From NCBI RefSeq assembly GCF_030272615.1, contig NC_081413.1:559897945-559961944 (forward strand): a stretch of DNA of 64,000 nucleotides, in the 5' to 3' direction. This stretch comes from Cryptomeria japonica (Eukaryota > Streptophyta > Pinopsida > Cupressales > Cupressaceae). This document shows, piece by piece, positions 25,381 through 35,880 of the stretch; position 1 is the first letter of the stretch; each line of letters starts with the position of its first letter. The translations under genes and the position numbers were made by a program. Below the pieces are notes generated by a model. It saw only the letters and a list, made by a program, of their open reading frames with translations, did no database searches and was not told where the DNA came from.

Positions 25381-26147
25381 ATTGACGCAAGAATATTCTA
25401 TATGAGAAAAAGAGTTGTCTATTGATATAGATAAATTTCCTTTTCTTGATAAGGGCCTTTGAACCAAGTTGTCTTTTCTTTAACTTAGTCTTTTGATGAA
25501 GACTTCTTTTTCTTAAGATATGAGTGATGGTCATACAAAATGATACTCTGTTTCAATTGTTGATGTAGTTTTTCTTTTTTCAATGTTGATGTAGATTTGT
25601 TGGATGGATACTTTTTTTCAATTGTTTTGAATACTTTTGACAAGAAAACACATCAAGCACACAAGCACATGGTCTTACCCCTTTTCAATAAAAGGCACAA
25701 CAGGTGTGGGTCTAAATCAACCCAATCATGAACTTTTTGACTCTTATAAATGTATATATGTTCCTAGGCCTAAAGTCGGCCCAAATTTTTATTGGTCTGA
25801 AACAAGATGAAGACAACTCAAACACTTTTTATCCCTAAGGTAATGTCCATTTGTGATATTTTCAGCCCACAACTTGATATTTCTTCGACTTTGGTACTAC
25901 ATAATTTATGTACCCCATTGTGGTAGGTAAGGATGTGATATACTAAGTTTTGCACGAGCATAATACATAGGCGATCCCTATGATGGGGGAGTCACCAATT
26001 TTATCAAGCTACAAGTAGCCTTTCAAAAAGCCTTGTTTCTACTCAAGGAAATATGTATGCTGAGTATCTTGGGAGCAAAACCATCTATGCTCTTGCACTA
26101 AACTTTTCACAAATATCCTCAATCAATAGGAGTGGGATTCTAAAATA
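25381..26147. other. Noncoding DNA, possibly interior of element I
   Basis: No gene is supported. By the agagg duplication it was once continuous with 37673 onward, so it may belong to the interior of minus-strand element I. Confidence 0.4.
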
Positions 26148-26152
26148 AGAGG
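26148..26152. repeat. Target-site duplication agagg, left copy (right copy 37668-37672)
   Basis: agagg precedes TGTAGTACCCC and follows GGGGCATTACA. Confidence 0.8.
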
Positions 26153-26950
26153 TGTAGTACCCCTCCTCGATTAGTCTCTTTTTTGTATATTTTTTATTGA
26201 ATGTTCAGTGGAACATTATTTTATATTGATTTGGATGTTATGCGATGTTATTTCATGCTTTATCTGGATCTGTGGTGTATGATTTTATGCAGTATCTCAG
26301 TTCTTATGAGTAATGTTATTTTATGGATCATTATCATGGACTGACACTCTTACCTTATATGTGTGATGCATTATTTATATGTTGCATGTTTGCAAGTGTA
26401 TTGGGATGCGAGGGGATGATTTTCCTTCACTCACTCCGGTCAGACAGGGAACACCACGATTCTCCTTCATCGGTGTGTGTGTCATGTCTTTTATATATAT
26501 ATGAATATTTGTCTATGTGCACGTGTGGTTCTTTGGTGCAGGACATTGTAGGTACTAGTACTGGGTAGGTACGAGGTATCGACTCCACCTGGTTTCATAG
26601 GTTTGAGAATTCCTTATATGTTCGATGGGAGTGGAGGAGATAGTTGTTGTACCCTAACTTGACCCGCAGTTACACTCGTGTGAGTGTTGTCAGTTGGTTG
26701 TCTTTCCCATCTAGCCGGTATGCGAGTCATGGTGCTTTGGTTTGGTCATTTGAGAGTCATCATTTGATCATCCTCCATTTTGTGTGTTTCTATTTATTTA
26801 AATGGTTATTTTATTGAATGGATGATGCTATCTTATGTTGGCGTAACTAGTTAATTATTATGCTCTGAGACTATTGATTTATTTAATTAATGAGTTGCTA
26901 GATTAAAATGGTTAAATGACTTATTTTATTGTGTAGAGTGGCATTAACAT

Positions 26951-26955
26951 ATATT
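26951..26955. repeat. Target-site duplication atatt, left copy (right copy 34704-34708)
   Basis: atatt flanks both ends of element C if its 3' LTR ends CATAA where the 5' LTR has CATCA. Confidence 0.75.
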
Positions 26956-28139
26956 TGTTGGCATTTTTTATGATTATGTTGTGATTGTCATTGATGGACA
27001 CACACTTGCTTTGAGATCACTTTTTGTATGTATGAGTTATGCTTAACCAGTAATTGTTCAAAACTAGTATCATGTTGTAGTCTTTAGACTATTGCTGTTA
27101 TGCAGAAAGTGTTTATCGATCTCAAGTGGCATAGAGAATTAAGAGAAGCAGAGCAGAGCAGAGCAAAGGAACTAAAGCGACAATTATCATATTCCAAGTC
27201 TTCATTTTGGCAAACTAGTTATTGGTGAAAGTGTGAACCAAAAATCTGTTTAATATTTGAACCAGTATTACTCTGAGTTCCAAACTGGCAACCGACATTT
27301 TATATGAACTGGTATTACTCTGTGATAAGTTACCATCCACCATTTGTTTAGTGGTGCCGACACTCTGGTGGTGTTTTTGTGGCGTGTTACCAAATATGTC
27401 TAGGTACACCGAACCTAGGAACTTGTACTGTAGTCCTATTACACCAACATGAAATCAAATTCCTTCTTAAGGACATCATGTCTAGGGTTTTTGGTGGTTG
27501 ATGAGTTTGAGTGTGCGATCTTAAGACAACAGATCAAGTCTGTGTGCTGTAATAGAGTGTGGAGTTTTTCTGAAGACTGGAGTAATGCAACATGCATTAA
27601 CAATGAGCTTTAATGGATCTAACCAAGCATACTATTCTAGTATCTAGATCACTCACTTTCTGATTACTTACATCTTTGACAAGTCTGAAAACCCTTAACC
27701 AGATAGGCTTAGACGAGCCTTTGCAAATCCTCTAACAAGGTGGTTCACATCTATGGATCTTAAATCCTCTTACAAGGTAGTCTTTAATCGGACTTATCTC
27801 CCAACAGAGATTGAGATTCCTAATAGGATCTGTTCTAGTAAAGAACATTGTATGACCTTAACCGGTATGACCTTAACCGATCTGGTTACTATTTGGCAGA
27901 TAGTTACTTGTGAGTTTCATCTCACCGTAGTTTTTCTCATTTGGGTTTCCATGTCAAAATCTCTTGTGTTATGGTGATTGTTCTTCTAGGGGTGAATGCA
28001 TTATTTGCTATTTGGTTTGCATGTATGCTAACCAGTTTGTCTGCTAAACTGTTTTACCTGTCTACTACTAAAGTTTTTAAGTGTTTAAGTTCAGTAAATT
28101 TTGGTATACTAATTCACCCCCCCCTCTTAGTATTCATCA
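26956..28139 (+). repeat. 5' LTR of element C
   Basis: It begins TGTTGGCATT and ends ATTCATCA, 1184 bp, and is collinear with 33513-34703. A C-rich run (aattcacccccccc) lies just before the end, as in elements E and F. Many ACCGGT words of the other copy appear here as ACCAGT or ACTAGT. Confidence 0.9.
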
Positions 28140-28141
28140 AT

Positions 28142-28154
28142 TGGTATCAGAGCC
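28142..28154 (+). promoter_or_regulatory. Primer-binding site of element C, initiator tRNA-Met type
   Basis: TGGTATCAGAGCC lies two bases after the LTR end. Confidence 0.9.
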
Positions 28155-28189
28155 AACCTTTCTATAAGTCTAACCACTTGGAAAGAGAT

Positions 28190-29464
28190 ATGGGGGAATA
28201 CATTGTGAGCGAACTTACTCATTGTCTCACTCAGTCTGAGAAAGCCTATGATGAACTTATGATCAAATATAAGGCCTCTTAAGCAAAAAGAAGAGAGCAT
28301 ACTGAAAAACTGATGGAGCTATCTGAAAATAGTTCTTCTGATGAAGCGGACATGGAAGCCCTAAATCAAGAAGTAGAAAATATGAATGAATCCAATTCCA
28401 ACCTGAGAAAAGAGTTGGAAGGACTGACTATCTGAATGTGTCAAGAGCTTGAGAATCAAAGGAAAGCTGAAGATCTGGTAAAAGACAAAGATCATGAAAT
28501 CTCTAAGTTGAAGCAAGAGATCAGTGCACTTACCGCTAGTCTTCATGAAAGAAAAATGGAAAAAGGAGTACAAGGTGAACTAAACATGGCTATCTCTGAG
28601 AACACAACCTTGAAGGAATCCAATGCTGCTATTTCCAAAGAACTCACTGAGTCAAAGGAAGTACTTGCCAAATTCAATAAGAGCACTGTCAAGCTAGAGC
28701 AGAAGCTAGAATCAGCTAAACCAGTAAAGAATACCAATGGACTTGGTTTCTCTGATTATGAGAAAGGTGAAACCTTTGGAACAAAAGATGGAGCATCAAA
28801 GAAACAACCAACATCAAAGGATAAAGGTAAGCAAAAGTTCAAACATGTTTGCTTTAACTGTCTCAAGGAAGGACACACTGCTAATGTATGTAGAAGTAAG
28901 GCTTACAATAATTTTCCTTATTTTCTAAATGATAAGCCTAGATCCAATAGATTCAATGGTAATTGTTATGCATGCAAAAAGTTTGGGCATAGAGCATTTG
29001 AATGCAGGCCTGTCATGTACAATACCGGAAGGTATCCTCAAAGGAATCAAGGAGTTTTTCCTAAACCCTCTGGAAACTGGAACCCAAACTAGTTTAATAC
29101 CTATAATCATCAGTCACATAGCGGTGGCTATCAAGCAGCAACCGGATGGAGAGAAAACTGTTGGATTTGCCATGGTCATGGTCACATTACTGCAACATGC
29201 AGAAGGAAGAATGGAAACATGAATAATGGACCTTGGAGAGCACCTGGAATGGTTTGCTATCATTGTAACAAACTAGGTCATTCCGCAAGATTCTGCAGAA
29301 GTAGAAAGAGCATATCGAATGACATACCAGTCACTCCGGAAGGAAAGATTGATGTTGAAACTGTTCAAGCGGATATGAACAAAACCTGGAAAAAGAAACC
29401 AGGAGTGTTGCAAGAAGAGCCGGTTTCTGCACCTAGTGTGGAAGCTATTGAACTGACAAACTAA
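28190..29464 (+). pseudogene. Coiled-coil, four-zinc-knuckle Gag of element C
   Basis: A 425-codon frame starts at the first ATG after the primer site and stays in register to 29464, with three nonsense codons (about 28280, 28433 and 29090). The N-terminal 200 residues are a charged coiled coil (KDHEISKLKQEISAL). Then come CX2CX4HX4C knuckles: CFNCLKEGHTANVC, CYACKKFGHRAFEC, CWICHGHGHITATC and CYHCNKLGHSARFC. The conserved N-terminal Gag domain seen in elements F and G is missing, so the protein starts directly with the coiled coil. It would bind element RNA; self-assembly is uncertain. Elements E and H have the same arrangement. Confidence 0.85.
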
Positions 29465-29907
29465 GCATTAGAATAGCTTAGGGGGAGAAAACGGTGAAAT
29501 ATTTTGAACCCCCAATTTATACTGGTAAGAGACCTTAACCGGTATGTGATACCTGTCAGATTGGCAAAAGACCGAAAACGGTAAAAGGCAAAATAGGGTT
29601 TATGCCCTAATAGTGGAGCATTTATTATGGTAGGTGGAGAAGCTATTTAAAAGGAACTTTCAAATCATTTCTCACTATCATTTTTCGAGCGAAGAATTTT
29701 TTCAAGTGCAGAGCGAAGAAAAGTGATTTACACTGCAATTCAAAGAATTTATCAAAATCCTGAAGAAGAATCTGAAGCAAACATTTGTTGGATGAGTGTA
29801 GAACACAAAGCGGCAATTCAATAACCGAAGGAGTGTGTGGTGAAGTTTAAATTGCGAAGCCCTAAATTTTGATTAACGAAGGTATTTTTCAAAATTCTTT
29901 GTTTATC
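29465..29907 (+). other. Spacer between Gag and ORF2 of element C
   Basis: Noncoding. It opens with tagcttagggggagaaa, a purine-rich tract of the kind found ahead of Copia 3' LTRs, and has several accggt/aaccgg words. It resembles a 5' leader and may carry the promoter or splice acceptor for ORF2, which is inference. Confidence 0.5.
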
Positions 29908-32900
29908 ATGGCTTCCGCATCACATACCAGTTTCAGTGCACCCATTGATTCTGTAGACTTCATTCAATAGAAGTCAAAATGCAATGCCCTATCTCAAATA
30001 CTTGTTGGTGTTATAATAGAAGAAGGCATTTCTGATTACATAGACTATAAAATCGAAGACCCAGGGTCTCTTGTGATCCATTCCTAGTTGAGTTTGTTTT
30101 GCAGAAAGGATAAGAAGATTAAACCGGAATTTAGCATTCTGGAAAAGAAGAAACTCCACAATGCAGTCTATTTTGTTGAAGAATTTTCAGATGATCACAT
30201 TCGCATCATTCTGAGCAAAGTTCACTGTGATAAGATGTATTTAGAGTGGATGCATGACATCACACCAGAAGCGATTCATGTTGTCGCTAGTTTCCGTAAC
30301 ATTGGGGAAGTGCCAGCCCTAAGGAAGGTCAGTAAGACTAAAATGACCAAGATCATCGATTCAGTGAGCGACTCATGTGGAATGACTATCAACTCAATCA
30401 AGGATGATCTGGTCAAGTATGCCTGCATGGTGATAGGTTACCAGACTTTCTCTACTAGCAGAATTAACTTTGTCTCTGTTGCAATGGTAAATGTCGCTTA
30501 TAGGATGATCAAGGAAGATGCATCGTTTGATCTATGCACTTGTATGCAAAGACAACTTCTGTTAAACCTCAAGTTTATCAAACAGGACAATGCATTGAGA
30601 TTTAAGTTTGGACAACTATTGGCTGGGTTGTTCTTCTACTTCCAAGGTTACTTTCTAGGAGTTGGAGATATTCAATGGTCTGCTGACCAACCAGTTACGA
30701 AACAAATCAAAGAAAGCTTGCAAGCAGTTGGAACCAACTACCCTGAAGTCCTAAACAAGTACTTTGATGAGTTCAGAAGCAAGATGAGCCTAAGGATGAG
30801 GATATCCAGTGACATTGTCAAGAAATACGAATAGGACATCTGCTTTATCATCAAAGTGGATGAATGCATAATGGAGGCCATTGAGCCCAGACAGGGAGAA
30901 GTGGAGCCTATGGGCTATGAGGCAATGTATGATATGCTAGACGGGTATGCCTCTACCCTTATTGCCTCACCTCTTGATCCTAAGGAGAAATGAACCGGCA
31001 CCTATTTGGAAAGGGTCACACCAGTTGAAGAACCTTCAGTGCAAAAAGGAAAAGGACCTCTAGCAAAGAATGCAAAGGAAGTGCCATCTGTGTCGACACT
31101 GGTTACTACAACAAGTCCTAAAGTTACCAAGCGGTCACCGACAAAGAAGAAACTGGAAGCTGCTCCCACCAAGGTATTTGAGAGGAAGCGGAAGGCAAAA
31201 AGTAGTACACCGGACTCAGAGGACACTATATCTCAAGAACCACCTAAGAAGACTAGGCAAACAAGGAAGAAGACAAAGGAAACAAGCAATGAACCGACAA
31301 CATCTGCACCAGTAAATATCCATGTTACCTCTTATAAACCTTTGTCACATTGTCAAAGGACTATCAAAAATCTTAGAAGGAAATTGCTTAGTGATTTACA
31401 AGAATATTTTGATGATTTCAATGACAATGAGAAAGAGGAAGTAGAACAGGAAGTCATTCAATACCTATGTATTAATGACCGGTCACCCTCAGAAATTAGA
31501 TCTAAGGTACTTGATTCTTTGTATAAATCTTTAGATAACAAATGGCACATTTCCATTGAGAAAGAACAAGAAATAAGAGAGGAAGTGTTTGCACAATACT
31601 TTCCTGATGTATCTAATTCAGAACTTTATGAAGTTATGGAAAGATACAAGGGCCTTTTCTTTATGCGAAGAAGGGGACTCCTGTTGCTAGAAGGAAGAGA
31701 TCCTGAAGTGGTAAAAGACACCCACTCTCATACCCAAGCTGCTCTGAGATTGCACGATGTATCTGAAGCCAACAAAAGGCCAAGCAAGAACCAAAAATCA
31801 ATAAACCGGATGAAGTGTATGACAGTGAAGGAGAACCGGTCACTGAACAAATGGAACCCATTGACGTTGACACCTTAGATGGTGAAAAAGTTACTCAGGG
31901 TACACCATCAAAAGAAATAGGATAGGAGAAGCAGGCAGAAGGAGAAAAGAAGCAACAGGAAACAGAAAAGAAGAAACAGGAAAATGAAGAGGAAAAGAGA
32001 AAAGAGGAGGAAAAGAGGAAAGATGAAGAGGAAAAGAGAAAAGAGGAGGAAAAGAGGAAAGATGAAGAGGAAAAGAGAAAAGCGGAGGAAAAGAGGAAAG
32101 AGGAAGAGGATAAGAGAAAAGAAGAGGAGAAGAAGAAAAGAGAAGAGGAAAATAAGAAACAAGAGGAAGAGAAGAAGAAGAAGGAAGAGGAAAAGAAAGA
32201 AGAGGAGAAGCGAAAAGAGGAAGAGAAGAAACAGGAAGAGGAGAAGAGGAAGAAGGAAGAGGAGAAGAAGAAGGATGAAGAAGAGAAGAAGCGAAAAGAA
32301 GAAAAGGAAGACACAAGAAGACAAGCAAAAAGCCAAGGACAAGGAAGCAGTGGCAAAGAGCACATAGGTGGAGACCCCAATGGCAACCGGTAGTCAGGCT
32401 AAACCAGCTGACATTGCCAGTCCCATTGACCTCCAATCTGCAAATGAAATGGAGTTTCTCCAAAGCATCAAGATTTCCCAAGAGTGACTGGAAGCTCTAA
32501 GAAGGAAAAAGGAGGAAGATGTGATTCAAACTGCGGTGGAAACACTCACCAATTTGATACCCGGTACCAACCTCCCTAGTACTGATTCCTCTCTTGCACA
32601 ATTAAAGCTTCTATGTATAGTTGTGGAAGACTAGGTCCAAAGCCTAGAAGAGGTTGCAGAAGCAAATGCCAAGAAGAAACATCAAAAGGCTCTGGACACT
32701 TCCTTGGTGAAAAAGTTAACAAAACTCCGGTTTGATCTACAAAAGGCACAGAAGATCATTAGAGATGCAATGGATGAGGGAAATCTACTACTCAACAAGA
32801 TTTGTCAACCTCATTTATTCTATGATGATGTGCTCACTCAGAAGGACAAACTACAAACTGATATGCAGTCATTTATTAGCACCTTCAAGATGCCATATGA

Positions 32901-33234
32901 CTCCTTCTCCACATATGGACAAACTGCTCATCGGTTTCAACTTCAGTCTGCAAGAATAGAGGTAGAGATAAGCAACCAGTCACGTAATTTGTAGGAACTT
33001 CAACTGGTCCTACTGCCAAGATAACAAATTCTCCAGAAATTCTACCTCAATATAGATTCCCTAACGGTTACTCAAGAGATGAGTACCATGGATGCCATGG
33101 AGGAGCAGGTTTATTAGATGCAAACAGAGCATGAGGTTACTACCTCATTGCTTGAATCATGGTCATTATCCATGAAGCAATTTACTGAGGACTTTAAATC
33201 TATTTTTCACAAGTTTCACTCTTTATTGTCATAA
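29908..33234 (+). pseudogene. ORF2 of element C, unknown function
   Basis: The frame runs from ATG at 29908 (MASASHTSFSAPIDSVD) to TAA at 33232, with nonsense codons and a pair of compensating shifts around 31760-31800 and 32310. The first third is a compact, probably globular region of about 300 residues, with VNVAYRMIKEDASFDLC and FKFGQLLAGLFF near residues 200-240. The middle is a Lys/Pro/Ser-rich linker and a long Glu/Lys repeat. The last 300 residues are coiled coil. No transmembrane segment or enzyme motif is evident. Element E has a homologue at 60310-62143. Some Copia elements (sireviruses) carry an envelope-like gene after pol; a relic of such a gene is one explanation, but I cannot assign a family. 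Confidence 0.6.
31945..32325 (+). repeat. Glu/Lys-coding repeat within ORF2 of element C
   Basis: An almost pure purine tract of repeated gaagaggaaaagagaaaagag units (6-7 codons) encodes EEEKRKEEEKRKDEEEKRK-like sequence in the ORF2 sense frame. Such alternating E/K runs form isolated stable helices. The minus-strand Ser/Phe/Leu-rich open frames across it are mirror artefacts. Element E has no counterpart. Confidence 0.8.
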
Positions 33235-33499
33235 ACATTATTATTTTAATGCTAATAGAAACAGGGGTTATCAACTATATTTTGTCATTGTTGGCTAAGG
33301 GGGAGTAGTATTCTAGTATTTAAAATTTTGATGCATGCTATGTATACTTTCATTTTTATCTCTATAAGAGAGTAGTATACATTGTATTTTCTATAAAAGA
33401 GATAGTGTATATGCTTAGGGGGAGTAATTTTGATTATGGCATAATTTTGTTGTAAAACGCTTAGATGTCAAAATTTTTCCTAAGTGTTGCCATCAATGC

Positions 33500-33512
33500 C
33501 AAAGGGGGAGAT
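33500..33512 (+). promoter_or_regulatory. Polypurine tract of element C
   Basis: caaagggggagat directly precedes the 3' LTR. Further gggggag tracts occur at about 33298 and 33418, as is common in this kind of Copia element. Confidence 0.8.
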
Positions 33513-34703
33513 TGTTGGCATTTTTTATGATTAAGTTGTGATTGTCATTGATAGACACACACTTGCTTTGAGATCACTTTTTGTTTGTATGAGTTATGCT
33601 TAACCGGTAATTGTTCCAAACCGGTATCATGTTGTAGTCTTTAGACTATTGCTGTTATGCAGAAAGTGTTTATCGATCTCAAGCAGCATAGAGACTTAAG
33701 CGGAGCAGAGCAAAGCGGAGCAAAGGAACTATAGTGGCAGTTATCATATTCCCAATCTTCATTTTGGCAAACTGGTAATTGGTGAAAGTGTGAACCGGAA
33801 ATCTGTTTAATATTTGAACTAGTATTACTTTGAGTTCCAAACCAGCAACCGACATTTTGTATGAACCGGTATTACTCTATGATGAGTTACCATCCACCAT
33901 TTGTTTAGCGGTGCCGACACTCTGGCAGTGCTTTTGTGTCATGTTACCAAATATGTCTAGGTACACTAAACCTATGAACTTGTACTGTAATCCTATTGGA
34001 CTGACATGAAATCAGATTCCTTCTTAAGGAAATCATGTCTAGGGTTTTAGTAGTAGTTAGGGTTTTTCGTGGTTGATGAGTTTGAGTGTACGATCTTAAG
34101 ACAACAGATCAAGTCTGTGTGCTATAATAGAGTGTGGAGTTTTTCTGAAGACTGAAGTAATGCAACATGCATTAACAATGAGCTTTAATGGATCTAACCA
34201 AGCATACTGTGCTAGTATCTAGATCACTCACTTGTTGATTACTTACATCTTTGACAAGTCTGAAAACCCTTAACCGGGTAGGCTTAGATGAGCCTTTGCA
34301 AATCCTCTAACAAGGTGGTTCACATCTATGGATCTTAAATCCTCTTACAAGGTAGTCTTTAATCAGACTTATCTCCTAACAGAGATTGAGATTCCTAATA
34401 GGATCTGTTTTGGTAAAGAACATTGTATGACCTTAACCGGTCTGGTTACTATTCTACAAATAGTTACTTGTGAGCTTCATCTCACCATGGTTTTTCCCAT
34501 TTGGGTTTCCACATCAAAATCTCTTGTGTTATGGTGATTGTACTTCTGTGGGTGAATGCATTATTTGCTATTTGGTTTGCATGTATGCTAACTGGTTTGT
34601 CTGCTAAACTGTTTTACTGGTCTACTACTAAACTATTTAAGTGTTTAAGTTCAGTAAATTTTGGTATACTAATTCACCCCCCCCCCTGTCTTAGTATTCA
34701 TAA
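33513..34703 (+). repeat. 3' LTR of element C
   Basis: It begins TGTTGGCATT and ends ATTCATAA, and matches 26956-28139 with scattered substitutions and small indels, including a duplicated gttttagtagtagttagg stretch near 34041-34060. Confidence 0.9.
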
Positions 34704-35624
34704 ATATTTTGTGGAAGGAAATGAATAATTGCCTAGCCATTTAAATGTTAAATGCCAATGTTGAAAGAAAGCATTTTTGGAAATAGAAATTAATAAAAGC
34801 TTTTCTTTTTACTTTTCCATTTGACTTTTTCTTTTTAATTTGTTGGAAAAGAATTGTTTTTGGATAAAAGTAAATCTGATTCCCTTTTTAATTTTAAACT
34901 ATTTAAATCTGTTGGAAAGTTTAGGTTGGAATATATTTTTCCATATATGTCTGGAAATTCACGGGAAGAAGAGGTAGAAATTTGGTAAAATCATTCTGGA
35001 AGGAGGAGCTGGAATTTGAATTGGATTGCAAGGATTGGGATTCTTCCTTCATTGTGTTTGCTAGTTTGCTTCAAGGTTAGAGAATCTCTTATTGTTTTAA
35101 ATTTAAATTTGAATCTTTCAGTTGCTTCCTGTGTGTTGAAAATATGCAAAATTTCCTTGTAAATTCTTGTGGAATGATTGGAATGGAAGAAGGAATGCCT
35201 ATGGATGTTGATTTTGTGAATCTTAAATCATATGTTTTCTTATAAGAAAGAAATGGTTCATTTATGTATATGCTATGTGTTTTTGTTCTTGAAAATCAAC
35301 TTCTTGATTTACCTCATCTATTTGAAAAAGATTGAATTAGATTTAGTTTTTTGTGTGCATCCTAGTATCTAATTGCCAAGATTTAGTTAGCTATTGCTTC
35401 CAGTGTGTTTTATTTCACCATTTACCTTTTGGTAAATATCCCTTTAATTTTGGATTTTGGCACTGTGTGTGTGCTTGTGAAATAATTTGGAAATGAATCA
35501 TTTTTATGTTTAAACGATTTTGTGGCTTAATGGTTTTTGAATGCTTTGGAAGCATGTGTTTTGTGCTTTACCTATGCACTTTACCATTCCCATGGTGGGC
35601 TTGTTCCACCATGTGGGTTGGTAG

Positions 35625-35880
35625 TGTCTGCTACCCACAGGTAGCAGAACTACTAGTCGGCAGTACCGCTACGTAGTAGCAGTATTACCGATCAGTAGGA
35701 CTGTTACCGGTTGGTAGCAGCACTACCAATCAGTAGGACTGCTACCGATCGGTAGTGACTGCTACTAGCAGTAGCGGCACTACTAGTCGGTAGGACCGCT
35801 ACCGGTTGGTAGTAGTGCTACCGGTCGGTAGCGGTTGTTACCAGTGGTAGCAGCACTACCAACGGGTAGTGTCTGTTGCT
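35625..35880. repeat. Palindromic GGTAGC/GCTACC minisatellite in solo LTR B
   Basis: A dozen or so degenerate units of about 20 bp of the form gctaccgatcggtagtagc repeat on both strands. It is more GC-rich than its surroundings. Confidence 0.8.

Larger units (their letters stand above)
26956..34703 (+). mobile_element. Gag-only Copia-like retrotransposon C with ORF2
   Basis: A complete 7.7-kb element has LTRs at 26956-28139 and 33513-34703, a Met-type primer site and a purine tract. Between them are a Gag-like frame (28190-29464) and a 1.1-kilocodon ORF2 (29908-33234). No protease, integrase, reverse transcriptase or RNase H is present. Element E has the same layout, so pol absence is a property of the family rather than an accident of this copy. 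It would have to be mobilised by an autonomous Copia relative. Element G, whose LTR also starts TGTTGGCATT, is of a suitable type, which is inference. Confidence 0.85.

Noticed and set aside
29465-29907. An LTR between Gag and ORF2 of element C
   Set aside because: A purine tract is followed by leader-like sequence, but there is no TG...CA unit matching either LTR.
31891-32481. Three minus-strand Ser/Phe/Leu-rich frames resembling membrane proteins
   Set aside because: Mirror of the Glu/Lys repeat of ORF2 in element C; the hydrophobicity is an artefact of poly-pyrimidine.
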